This document shows, piece by piece, positions 46,298 through 59,700 of a DNA stretch of 64,000 nt. This DNA is from Owenia fusiformis. Taxonomy: Eukaryota > Annelida > Polychaeta > Sabellida > Oweniidae. The first letter of the stretch is position 1. Every line of letters begins with the position of its first letter. Both the position numbers and the translations under genes were made by a program. The notes beneath the pieces were generated by a model, which saw only the letters and a list, made by a program, of their open reading frames with translations, did not search any database and was not told the DNA's origin. The stretch lies in NCBI GenBank assembly GCA_903813345.2, contig CAIIXF020000011.1, forward strand, positions 20,133,754 to 20,197,753. The letters run 5' to 3'.

Positions 46298-46614
46298 ATG
46301 AGTCGTCGGGGAGGAGGTGCGAATATGTTGGCGGCGGCCGGGGGGATCAAGAAAGCGTCGATAGAAAGACGCCGTGGAGCTGCAAAAGATGGTGTTCCTA
46401 AGGAGGGGGATGTATTCTATCGCATAGTTAAATCTTATCCTAGAATTCCGGAAATTCCCGAAGAGACTTCGTGCAATATCGCCAAACCTATAGAATTCAC
46501 CCCAGGGTCTGAGAAATACAGGCAACTGGCTGCATCCCCCGGTGGGAGAAGGGCGTCTATACTGAGTGATAAGTCGAGAGAAGATATGACTACACCCATA
46601 TTTGAAGATCATAG
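46298..46614 (+). CDS. Alternative first coding exon J (105 codons plus 2 bases)
   Basis: ATG to donor CATAG|GTATGA, phase 2. Starts MSRRGGGANMLAAAGGIKK, contains KKASIERRRG, a more ordered middle (GDVFYRIVKSYPRIPEIPEE) and GGRRASILSDKSRED near the end. Less AT-rich than its flanks. It lies downstream of the 45550 exon and only 1.2 kb before androglobin exon 1, so if spliced forward the nearest suitable phase-2 acceptor is androglobin exon 2. It is the best single test case for the alternative-first-exon idea. Confidence 0.74.
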
Positions 46615-47793
46615 GTATGAACTGGTATGGATGATGTCAACATCATCTATCATCTTAACTAGGACCCATATTAGTTGTGTCCAAACTGAGCCAATGACTA
46701 GGGTTTTCTCATTCATTGATGATAAATAGTAAATGCAAATATCAAGCTAACTACTGTTCGTTTTAAGAAAAAGCCATGGTATTATTAAGAGGTTTTTCAA
46801 AAGAAACCCTGGTAACAAGATAATTACATTTATTCTTGTCCTCCGATTAGCAATAGGTACATTGGGGAATGGGGATGTTGTGGTTTACTTAGTTCAGGTC
46901 ATTGGTTTTGATAATAGGTGTAGGAGTGTACCATAACCCTCAAATTAGAATCTCAGATTAGGCTTATGTACTTTTGGCGGGGGTGTAGCATCCGGGGGTT
47001 GAAACATCATTTTTACATTCTGATTGGGGGTAGTATTGAACATTCTACTAATTCGTTGCCTGATCTTCCATATTCCAATTGTTAGACCTACATCGTATTA
47101 GATTTGTCAGTGCATCGTTTCTACTCTAGTACATGAGGTCCAAACATTAACACGATGTCGTCACGCATAGACGAAATAAGAGAGGTTACAGTGGATGGTG
47201 AGGTTGTGGTTGTGCCGAGTTGAGATTGTGTTTACGTTTAGTCGTGTCGCCATTCGGATTCTGGCGCAACACGAGAGTCAATGTACATGTATATGGTCAC
47301 TGCCAGTCTTACAGTACCTCTTAAAATATTGAAGTCTTATTTCAGGCTCTTTAATTTAAGATGAAAAACATTGTACGACAATGGCACTCGCACAATTGAA
47401 GTGGATTGTTCTCGATGGATGGGACTGAGGACGGTTATGTTGTGTTTGTAGTTCCAAGTTGTGTGTTAGGCTAATGTGACTGACATTGTGTATGGAACAT
47501 TCAAACTTCATGACATCCTTGTTTATTTAACATTGTACATTGTTATTCGATCCGCAAGGTTCCATGCCATTCAGGAGACTAAAATGTTTTATTCTATAAT
47601 GAAAAGATTTTTGCTACTGATCTGCACTACTGCCACCTTTCAACAGTGACACGAAGTATATTATCTCGGCATTGCGCATGCGTATTGATATTTTGGTAAA
47701 ATTGACCTTGAGATCGTGGCAACCAATTTTATTCTTTTGAATGTCATATTAACCTTTATATGAACAAATATCCGACCCAGATTGGGCTCTAAC
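46615..47793. other. Stretch between exon J and androglobin exon 1; presumed promoter region
   Basis: No gene seen. TATATGAACAAATATCC and a half X-box (GTGGCAACC near 47716) lie in the last 100 bp before the ADGB start codon. No TATA box at a fixed distance can be argued. Confidence 0.4.
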
Positions 47794-50700
47794 ATGGCCT
47801 CAAAGCAGACAAAGAAGAAAGAATCTTCAAATCGTGTGAATTCTGCACAAGGCAAAGAGTAAGTTTCCACCTATTTTTTTCGGAAAAAATAAAAGCTTGG
47901 TTGGAAACAACATGGCTCGCATATTTACATTTTTTTGTCCAACTCCAAAGCCTAAAACTAACCACATGTGTACTAGATATATACCTTACCACACACCTAA
48001 AATAATCTGAAAACTTATGTGTAATGTAGAATAGAATAGAGAGGAGTTGAGCCATCATCGATGTTAGATAGACAAGATTTACCCCTTGGGTGGGCCCAGA
48101 AAAAGAAAATTTGGCTCAAAAAAGGCCTTAAGGCCCCAAAAAGTCGGCCTTTTTGGTCATATATGGGGCTTGAAAGGCCTTATTTTTTAATTTTAGGCCA
48201 AAGTTTGAAGAAAATGGGCCTCAAAATTCCCATCTAGAAACCTCATGACACGATATGTATGGGGATAGAACCAGCAGTAGTAGGCTACATAGAATGAGAT
48301 CATTAGTTGTATGTTGGGAAAAAATGCAATAATTAATACAAGTATGTTTCTAAATCCATACCTGTTTTTTTGTAGCCTCTCTGTTGCACAATTTCACATT
48401 CCAATGTGGATACATACAGAAGGCTACAATGTACATGTACCGTATGTCAAATAAATTGTTTATGATTGATCAATGACCATTATCTATGCAAGCCAGTGTG
48501 TCTTATTTCACAATTGCGACATGAATTAGTATTGCTGCGAACTACATTTGTAGATCACATTGTAGATGAAGTAATGGTAGTATGTATGTATTCACTGCAT
48601 TATGGTATAGAATGGTTCAGGCAGAATAAATTTTTCATAATATATTTATGACAACACAAAACATACACAAATTTCTTATAGATGAGATCAATATTTATAT
48701 CAATAGCTATTGGTCCTTTGAGCATGGTAACCAACCTAAAAAATTTCCAGTTTTTATCCCAAAACTTAGAAATTGCCACCTTTTCTATCTATAGCATCTA
48801 TTAGCATCTGTAAAAATGGCACTGATTCATCTTGAATTCTCACTCAACAAGTTGTTAAATCCTAAATATTAGCTGTTTTGGTCAAAATATTCCGATATTA
48901 CTATCTGCAGGTGGTAACATTTATTTGTGTTAATATAGTAGGTTGTAAATTTTTCTGGCTATAAGTTTGCAAGATGCAAGATTTTAAACATGTAGCATAT
49001 AATTTTCAGCATGCTGCAGAACAATAAAACTACATTTAGAGATGTATAGCAGAACTAAGATTCATTATCCTTGGAATTATTCTGTTTGTGAATATTTAGA
49101 CCAGATTATCATGTGTGTGTAGCTTGTAAGTCAACAGTTACTTAAAATCACATTATAAATTCAGAAATGTTTTTATAAAATATTCTGTGTTTTTATTATT
49201 TGTTAAAAGTACATATGAATGAGCATATTGGATTTCGTTATGGGGAATTGTTTTTGAAAGTATCCTAATCTCATAACACAACATGACCTAATCTATTTAC
49301 ATTTACACGTACAGTGTATATATTAAGCTGTGACCCATTTAGATTTCCACTTGAATCTTGCATGTTCATACTTCACTCTTGACCACATGTATCTGGAGTT
49401 TTAAGAAGTAAAGCATGTAAAATAAACTAATTTATAGCAGCAATACATTATTTGAGTTTTGGATACATTTAACAGTAAGAAAACTCTAGATGTTCTGATG
49501 AGTAAGGATGGCTGTATATTCTTAGATTAGAATACTTGTGGCATACTCTATTGAGTATTCTATTCCATGAATTTGTCTGTATTTCAGTTGTGTGAAAAAA
49601 GGAAATAATACAGGGTGAGCTAAGAAAACATCCATATTTTTTATGACATGACTTGAAATAATGAATGAAAGAGATTGCTAAATTGTCTATTTTTTTTACT
49701 TTCAGAGCGGCAAGTATCGCAGCCAGCGTTGGAGCTACAGAGAAAGCACGTCAAAAGGTCATCATCTGGCCAGAATGGAGCGACACAGATGTCAATGGAG
49801 AAAAATGGGTAATTATTTTTATACAATAAATTTTTTCCATGACTTTCACCTGTAAAAATGGGTAATTGTTTTTATTCCATGACTCCGCCCATAATCTGGG
49901 ATTTTAGAGACTAGAAGAGATGCTGTGCAGTGAAACCTGCCCATGTGTAGTTGATGTGAAAATTTCAAAAAACACATTTCAACAGTTAAATGTGAGCATG
50001 TAGGAGGGATCTAACTCTAATGTGGACCCTGTCATCTACTCTATAATGAAGTCAATTTGAAGAAACTTTACACTATTATGACTATAGAATTTTCCTTCAA
50101 GATCAGACACAATTAAATCACATGAGGCAGGAAAAGGAAAATGAACATGTGCAAAGGATAATGACGGTAATGATTGAGGGTTAAGCAGGAATATGAGAAA
50201 AGAAGGCAAACACAACTTGGTGATATTAGTAACAGTGCCTACATATCTTCTTAGATACGTTACTATATCCTTATTGTATTAATATGATTTCTTCCATAAG
50301 ACCACGGAGATACAAATACATGTACTGTATGTGAGACCCTGAGTACAGGTGCTCATTCGCAATCTAGTATTGCTCTTATATGGCACTGATAAAGGTCTTA
50401 TTTGTATAATTAGAGATTGTGTTGTCTACAAAAGATTGTTAAATAGTTTGAAGGCACTGTACGTAATATACCCAAGAATTTTTTTTATCTCAGAAACAAA
50501 TAAAAAATCTTGTAAAATAGTTGATAATTGAGAATATACATGAGAATATAAAAGAATATATAATGAGAATATAATGAGAATATATAATTGCAAGGACCTT
50601 GTCTTGAATTTGTTTTCAAATGAGGTGGCCTTCTGGTTTTGTTAATTATCCTATCTCTCAGGTAGATACTCATTTTTGTGAATATTGATTTTCTGCCTTT

Positions 50701-53700
50701 CTACCATACCCCTTCAAAAATCCACCCTAGCCAGAACATCATGCAATAATCATAAACTTAAAAGTGTGAGTGGATATACATTGGTGATTTTTTGTTCTCA
50801 TCATTAGTGATCATTATTCAAATTAAATAGTCCATCTATCAATACTTTTACATTCTATTTTACATGTTAATAATAGGGGCGTCTTTTAGTATGATTAGGG
50901 TACCTGATTGGAACATCAGGTAATCCCCATGTTTAAAATCTCTCAAGAAAAACACATTTCACACAATTCCTCATTTAAAAGTAGATTTACATGTAATTCA
51001 TAATTATGGGATTTCTATTTAATATTTTGACATTCATAATCTTGCTAGTTCTTGCTTAGTTTCATTCATCTGGGACTTGGATTTTAAAACAGATCATACG
51101 AGTTAGAAATTATACACAGGGAAATGAGTTTTGCTAGGCAGAACCAATATGAATGTTATAACTGATACAGGCATACAATAGACACCACCTCGTTTTATTT
51201 TCTCTTAGGTTAATTCAATTAGTATTTTTTGGAAGGTTGTACGTGTTAAAGGTGGGGGGGGGGTTGTTGGGGGAGGGGGGGGGGGGGGTTGATGAGCATT
51301 AAAAGATTTCACAATTGACTTTGGAATGGATACATAGGATACACAAAGAATCGTTATAAAGTGGACAGCCAATTTAGCAAGTTCATTAACTACTAATATA
51401 AAGGTGCTCTCGATTTTTACTCATATAGGAAAAAACTTACAACAGGACTACTACAACATGTATGTTACAGCATGTATCATTATAAAATAAAATGATAACA
51501 AATATTAAATAAGTATATGAAAATTATTGGTTGCATCACATCATATGTTATATTTGTTACTCGTCATAATATATTTGCTACAACTAATGATAATGCATGT
51601 CACATCTGATAAAATGTTTGTCACCTGTAATGCTATGCTCGTCACCTTTAATAATGTTTGTCACTTCTATTGATGTGTTTGTTACTTCTGATGATATGTT
51701 TGTCAACCTTAATGATATGTTTGTGATTACTACATGTAATTTTTTAAAACTTTATTTTCAGGATGGCCCTCACAAAGGCAAGGAGAAAGACAAAGGGAAA
51801 TCTCCAGTGGTAAGTCTATTTGTCATTTTGAGTTCTGTAAGATCTTCTCTTCTTCTTCGACACTTATAATTCATTATTATTCACTGTGACCTATTTGAGG
51901 AGATTATGTATCATTAATAATATTTGATTATCATTTTCTGTGGCAATATTATCTTTCTGTTCCATATGATATTTAGTAGTTATAATTATTTTGTAATTAA
52001 TAGAGCTGGAAAACAGCTGTTACAAGCCTTTGCCAGATTTCATCAGATTTTTATATTGATTAACCTTCCAAAAGGGTCACTTGTGTCTGTAATTAATTAT
52101 TCGTTCTAGCCTATATCAAGAAGAGGATATACCCCATAATTCATAGATCACCATATAAAGTTTAACTTCTATAGGTTTATCTATGAATTATGGGATAACA
52201 CCAGTCTTGCCTATATTCAATTGGAACAAAGCTCGGCAGTAAATCTTTGTTCCTTTGGAGCCGATTGGTTCTACTGTTTGAATGGACAATATCTACCAAA
52301 TGTTGCATTTGTAACATCCTGAATACAATGGCTCAGTTCAGAAGTGTAGAAAAAGTAATAAATCTCTCAACAGATTTTACTGAAGTCATAATGGAATATT
52401 GAAAAGAGATGAATTAATAATCCATGACAGAATGAATGTTATGAAATCCTTCGACTTAAGATTTGCACCTTGAAAATTCTGATTTTGGCTTACTGGATGT
52501 CTAAAAAAATTAGACTGCATGTCGATTTCAGAAAAATTTTTGTACCCTTTCATAACAAGCATCTAAATTGGGAAATGACAAAAAATAAAAAGAACAATAG
52601 TCATAAATTAGAAAGGTCTTCCAAGGAAAATTAGGCGAGGAATGTATCAATGAGAAATAACTTGTACAGTATCTGTTAATACAATATATTAGTCTTAGTC
52701 TTACATACAGGAGGGCTTTTAAGATGTCCTTTGTGATAGGAAATTAATAGACACAATCTGTTCTGTCATGATATTAATTAAATCTAGTAAGATATATGAG
52801 CATGTGCCTTGTCATGGCAACAAAAGCCTAAAGGGTATTTCATTAGAAATTTAGAAGTAGTGCTATTCTCCTTGGAGTTCTCTGGGAGATATTCACAAAT
52901 GAACATATTAATTTTACCTGAAAAATTAGTTGTGATCTGCTTAGGGAATGTAATTTGTAGAAAGGTCAACTTTTATTTTGCTGACAAATTGACTAAGATG
53001 ACTTTACAGTGGCTCTTAATCATAAAACCAAAGATTTAGTGACCTCTGAAAGAAGTTCACATTTTATATTACAGAAGCATGTTTACATCTGGTCAAATAT
53101 TTAAGGTCCTGGGCATATTTTGTAAAAAAATCTTTGAGATACTGTAAATAAATGATAGAATAATTTCTTTACTATTGATACATTAAATCTCATGAGTTCA
53201 AGAATGCTTAGAAGTTAAATATAATTCTTGAATTATCAGAAGCTTTTAGTGATTTTTAGCTCATATGTTTAATTTAAACACCCATGAAAAATTGTTCCTT
53301 TGTTTTTATAGTGCTATTACATGTATATCATATTTGAATACAGGAATTTTTATTTTGGTACACTTTAGGTTCAGCACTACTTTGATGACCCTGAAGGAAA
53401 AATAGACCTCCCATCAAGCCTAAAGGTCGATACATGGAAGAGGCCTACAGACTTCATTGAAGAGAAAGTAAGTACTGTTTTCTTGCTGTTTTTTTTGTCA
53501 TAAAAATGGAATCCTGTTAATATCCCAAGTCTATTAGATTACTCATTGAACTTAGCTTACCTTGAATAGTTAAGTTCAAATTCAGGCGAACATTGTTACT
53601 ATATAAGGTATATAATATATCATTATGTACCAATTAAGTGAAATATTGGCAACAAGTGAAATTCAAAAAGTTTGACTCATACTTTCTTTTGTTCCCCTTA

Positions 53701-56700
53701 ACATGAATATCACGAAAATATGTTCAAGTCATCTATGCAGACTGTGTCTATAGAATTAAGGCATAAAAAACTGGCCCTAAAGTTTTAAGTTTATAAAGAT
53801 ATACTCGTGAATAACATCAGTGTGTTTTGAAATATGGAATTGTGCTAATAGTATATAGTCCATAATTTGTTTACTCAAAATTGTTTGATTTCAGACTCCC
53901 ACAGTAGTTGATATAGATGGCTGCGCAAATGGTTTTGATTTGGTCTCATCCAATGAACATATACATGACAGTGAGGTAAATACGCAATAAAATTCTGCAT
54001 TCTGAATCCAACCAGGATTTCAAAACAAAAACAGAAGTTTTAAATGATTTATTAAAATATTTATGTATGGTGTATTTCTTATTGTTGCATGAAAAACATT
54101 TCACTTACACGTTGATTAAAACAAATACTTGATTTGCAGTTGATTCGTACAATCATCAGCCAGGTGTCAGCACTGTGGCAGATGAGTAAGGTCAAGGTTG
54201 AGGTCACGGAGGACGGTGTCACAACAGAGGAAGTGAACTACACATGGAAACCTTGGGAGCATATATACGCCATTCAGAAAGTCGGCAAAGGCCCATATGT
54301 GCCATCTTACAACTCTCATGGAAAATATGTTGTCCGCCTGTATTGGATGGTAGGTTTAGAACTTTAGATGCTCTGAATAAATTGTGTTCTGAGAACAAAA
54401 TCAGCACATTCATTAACGAAGCATAACCTTTCATGGAGATTTTTCTTCTTAAAATAGAGCTTGGTTTTTACTCCTAGACTCTGCAATAAGGGTAGGTGAC
54501 TTTGTAAGGAGCTAACAGAATTGCCCATGTTCACACCACTGAAAATTGTTATTATTTACCATGAACATTGTTATAGGGCACATGGAGGAAGATTATCATT
54601 GATGACACAATACCATTTGATGATAAAGGCAACATGCTTCTACCAGCAACCAGACTAAGCCATGAACTGTGGCCAATGCTGCTTTCTAAAGCACTCATAA
54701 AGGTGGCGGCACTAGAGTGAGTAGCAAAAGAAATTTTAGCATTTCATTTTTACTGATTTGAATACGTCAATGCAATAACTAATAGTTATTCAAATTAAAA
54801 TATGTCCAGTAAAAGAAAATAATATCTGTTTTAGTACAAGAAAAGATATTTCACTTTTTGTGATTTTATAACACGGGGTCTATGGTGAATCAACCCAAAC
54901 AAGAAGTCACATTTTCAAAAAAAAATTAGATTTTCAAAGTTGATAAACAGTTTTCGAAACCATGTTTCTAGATGTACTTTTACATGTAGATTTCAAGTAT
55001 GACATTACTGACTGAATTTTGAATATTTAATGACGTAAATCAAGATTATTTCTACTCGCATCTAGTCTATTACAGCTGCCTTCCAGTCTCTCTCAAACTT
55101 TCAGATTAGTATGAGAAAAACAATAAATATTAGAAAATGAAACCCATATCCAAATAATGTTAGGATTTTCAAAAATACAGAAACAAAATTGATAATTTTT
55201 TTTTTATAATTTTTTTATTTTAATGATTTATATTTCAGTTACAATGGTGGCAGTGCTAATTGCGAATTTGGTGATGTCAACATTATACAGTGCCTGACGT
55301 CATGGTTACCTGAAGTTATACCTTTACAGTAAGTTCTCCTTTTTTGAAGAGTTCTCCAGTGAATTTTCTGCATGATTGAATACTGTCTGAACTTATGAAT
55401 AGTTCTTATTCTTGTTTGAGTTCCTTGCTTTAAAAGTGCTTTGAGATTGAATCCACTGCTTATAGATTATGTAGATGCAAAAAATGCCTCATTTTTTACC
55501 CATCAATATTTTTCTCACATTAAATCTTGATATACTTTTATTTATATCGCTGCTATCTTTATTGCACATTTGAATTGCACATTTGCCACCTATTTATTGC
55601 ACATCTGTTATGCACTTTTACCCCCTTGTCTTTTATCACTGACTTCATTAATATCATTTTTATAAATAAAAGAATTGAAAACAATGGTTATTGTGATGAT
55701 TGATTTCAATGCATAAACATATTCCCCACTCATTTATTCCAAAGGTCTCTGTATATAGAAGACTTGTGTTCGCATAACAAGGTTAAAGATGTGATGGACC
55801 TTGTTCACAAATTAAATCGTTTATCTGAAGAAGGTATCGATGTGCAGAATGATAAAAGCACATTCACAGACAGGCAAGGCTATGTGGAGTTATAGATAAA
55901 TAGTTTCATATTGTTAGATGTTTTATTTGATGTACTTGGGGCCTGTTATGAAAAAGTATCATCTGTAAATCATTATTCGATCATGATGTAATAGTAAATA
56001 GAGTTGTACACTTTTTGAAAGTTTGATTTGCTTCATCTGTTTGGTCCGAGACTCTGATGTTTGGGAGAAAGTAATAACTCTGAAAGATTTGTCAAATTAT
56101 GAATCACAGGATATTTGAGTTGCAGGCCCCAGAATAGATACATAATTACATATATACGTATACAGTAGTCAAGATAAAAGTGTCATCATTGAAATGAATT
56201 AAGGATTTCAGTTGTCTTTAGTTATTAGTTGAAGTAGATGGTGAACTTGATGGGCTGTATTTGTCATTTAATAACATGTTACAACATCTCAAAAACATAC
56301 ATGTATTGAATCATTGATACCAAAAAAATTATTTTAGCCCTATTGTAGTTTGGTCGTCTTCTGCCTTCATATACTCTACTTTAAGACATTTATGAGAGCA
56401 TTGTTTTATTATTTATTGGTACAACTTTTATTTCTGTTGTCGGTAGTTCTTAATTCTACATAATTAACAAGTACATTTTTAAAAGTTACATATGATGTTT
56501 ATATGTTAATGTTGTCCATTTCTAATGATTAATACTAATGTCTCAATTACTATCTATTATCGTATCTGTATGTAATTTTCAGTTGTTTACACATAACATG
56601 TGTATTACTATAGCACATGGATTATACACGTGTATTACTATATCTCATAATTCAGCACATGTTTTGCTATATAACATTATTAGGGGCGGGGTCAAAATAT

Positions 56701-59700
56701 CGATGTTCATATGGAGACGAAAGTAATTTCGTTTGGACAACAACCCCCCCACCCCCCCTCTAGACGAAAGCTTAGGTCACTTAAAAAAAACATTGATTTA
56801 TGAGAGGCATAATCGTATCCTATTTGCCGGGTTATTATTACGGTGAATTAACACACGTTCGCAATTTAACTGCATTGAACTCTTCAAAAGGAGGAGGGAA
56901 AAGTACGGAATTTATTTGAAAAATGATCGAATTATCGTCTTTATCTACCGATATTTTGGACCTATCACACAAAAAAGCTCACGAAAACAAGCCTTTTTAT
57001 CAGAACATAGCGCCAGAAAAAGTGGGTAAGTCCAATTATTTTTTGTATATCAGATCCGAATTATCGATGTTTTTTTGGTCAACGAAAGTGCCCAAAAACC
57101 CCCTCCCCCCTCGCGAAAGTACTTTCGTCTCCATATGAACATTGATATTTTGACCCCGCCCCTTATACATGTGTATTCCTATATAACATTATTATATTCC
57201 TTTAGAACATTATTAAACACGTGTATTGCTATATAACATTTAATTATACACATTTTTTACTATGTAACATGATTATACACATGTATCACTATATAACATT
57301 TTAATACATGTTGTGTATTACTTCAAAGATTATTATGCATTCACACGTGGCTAGTGAAGATGTGTCCGATTCCAGCCAATCCAAATGAAGTATTTCGTGT
57401 AACTGCAGTGCTTTATATAAAAAATCATTGCATCCAAGGTCATCCCTTATGTGGCTATAAAAGTGACAACTTGACTTTTAGATTGAAATTGATGCTTTGC
57501 CAGCTTGATCCTTGCAAAAAGTTTCTTTGAAAGTATATTCTTTTCGTGATTTTGTATCTTTTAGTGACATGGTAGAAACTATTTTGCAATGTGTGTAAAG
57601 ATATTAAACCCAAGACTCAATGCATTGTGAAATGACCATTTCTTTCAGGCCTTGTTTCCCAAAATTTTGGAATGCAACACCTTCAAGGAATGGTCAGTCC
57701 AGGGCTTAAATCCTTAAACATTATTATTTAAGTCTTGTCATTAAACCTGTTTTTATTCCTATTGAAAATATGTTTTTGTTTGTGAATTTTGTCTGACTGC
57801 CTTTACTCTAATATTTACTCAATTTAGAAATTATACATTATAAATAGAAAAACAGAAATATCCACATGAAATGTCATATATATTTTATTAATCATTTAAT
57901 CTTTAACTAATGATTGACTTAATTTTTAGATATGGCCACATGAAGGAGGTGTGGGAGCTCCTCCAAAGCTCAGTGAAGAAATACAAACAGCCTGAGCCTG
58001 AACCAGAAAAACCGGAAGACACGGAAGAAAAGAATCTCGATCCAGCAGCTCAGGTACTTAATTAGGCGATTGTGTAAATTCAATATAATTTTTTTTCTAT
58101 TTTTTATTTTTCTTATTTATTCATCCATTTCATGATGTTATCATGTATTATTATTCAATTCAATTATTCAATTAAATTCAATTTCAAAACTGTCTGCGGA
58201 AATATGTAGCCATTTCTTTTGGCGGTTTTTCAATTTTTAATTTGAAGCCGAATCTTCCAGCTGTTTTTCACATATGATACACCTATGTTATTAATACATA
58301 TCTTTTTATTGTAAACACCTTCCCCCCTTCTGTAAAATACATGCTTTTTGGCTGCTTTTACACTTCCACTCCAATACAAGTTAAAGAGCGAATTTGCTTC
58401 AATGTATCATGCATATATGATTCAGTTACATGTATGTATGCTCTTCAAGTGGGAGGTGTGTCATATCACGATAAACACCATTTCCTGACTTCTGTCACAT
58501 TAACTGATTGATCATGACTTCGTGAGTCAAATGATAACAAATGACTCAGATTAATTATATGCAACACAACATTTTGCGTAACCATGGTATGAATGAAACC
58601 ACGTGCTGACAATTTCATAATAACAAAAAATCATGAATGAAAATACTATCATAACATCTTAGTCTTAGTCACGCTAATGACACGCTAATTACACCCGCAA
58701 TGTTTATGATTATCCCAACGAATGAAGTTCGGTAGGGATATAGTGAAACCCTCTGTCCGCCAGTCAGTCCGTCCATCCGACCGGAAGATAACTCAAATAC
58801 TAGCGGATGGATTTGCTGCAAAATTGGTGGAAAGATGTATAATGGTGAATAGTTTTACGCAAAAAAATGTTTTCAAGATGGCCGGGAATATTTGGCGAAA
58901 ATCTTTAGTTTTTCATTTTAAACAAAAGAAATGAATATTATTGTTTGCAATTTTGATAGTATATTCACATCTATCTATGTAACATATATTCAGAGTTTTT
59001 CAGCCTGACCCCCAGGGGCTGTGTATGGGGGGTCAGGGAAAACAGGAATTTGCATTAATTTTGAGATCTTTCTAAAGTATAGCTTTATTATACTCAAATG
59101 AAAGCCAATTTAGAGTAGATTGAAAATGTTGTATCATTTTTTTAATGTGGGACTCGTAAATTTCAAAATGGCCGCCTTATGTTGGAATTTTGCAATAATT
59201 TTCTGATCTCTTCAAAGTATGGCTACTATATCATGCTCAAATTGAAGGAAACATGGGGTTATAAGAGCACAATTATCGTATTTTTTTTTCTGATTTGTGC
59301 CTCAGAAAATTCAAAATGGCTGCCTAACAGGAATTCTTAGAGATTTTTTTAAAGTAAGTTGACATGATACTTTATTAGATCTGAAATATATTGTCTTTAT
59401 TATTTGTGGGTTTGAAACTTTTAAATTGTCATCAAAATGCTTAAATCAATGGAAATTCTGATATATCTCTAATATTTTTATTTTAATATCTACCGATTAT
59501 ATTTCAAGGGAAGGGTAGATGGTAAATATTACATTGTGACAAATACAGAATCATATATGTTAAAGTGTCCGTTGGGATATGCTACTCCGTGGAGTTGCCA
59601 TTTTCTAGTTGAAATAAGTGTAGAATTCAATTCCTAATTTTAAGAATTATTCAGAAAATTTATTCATACGATGTATTAAAATTTCTTGTGGGGTTGAAAT

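Noticed and set aside
56923-57138. 71-codon frame in ADGB intron 8
   Set aside because: It lies inside a Harbinger-like MITE and shows no transposase or other motif.
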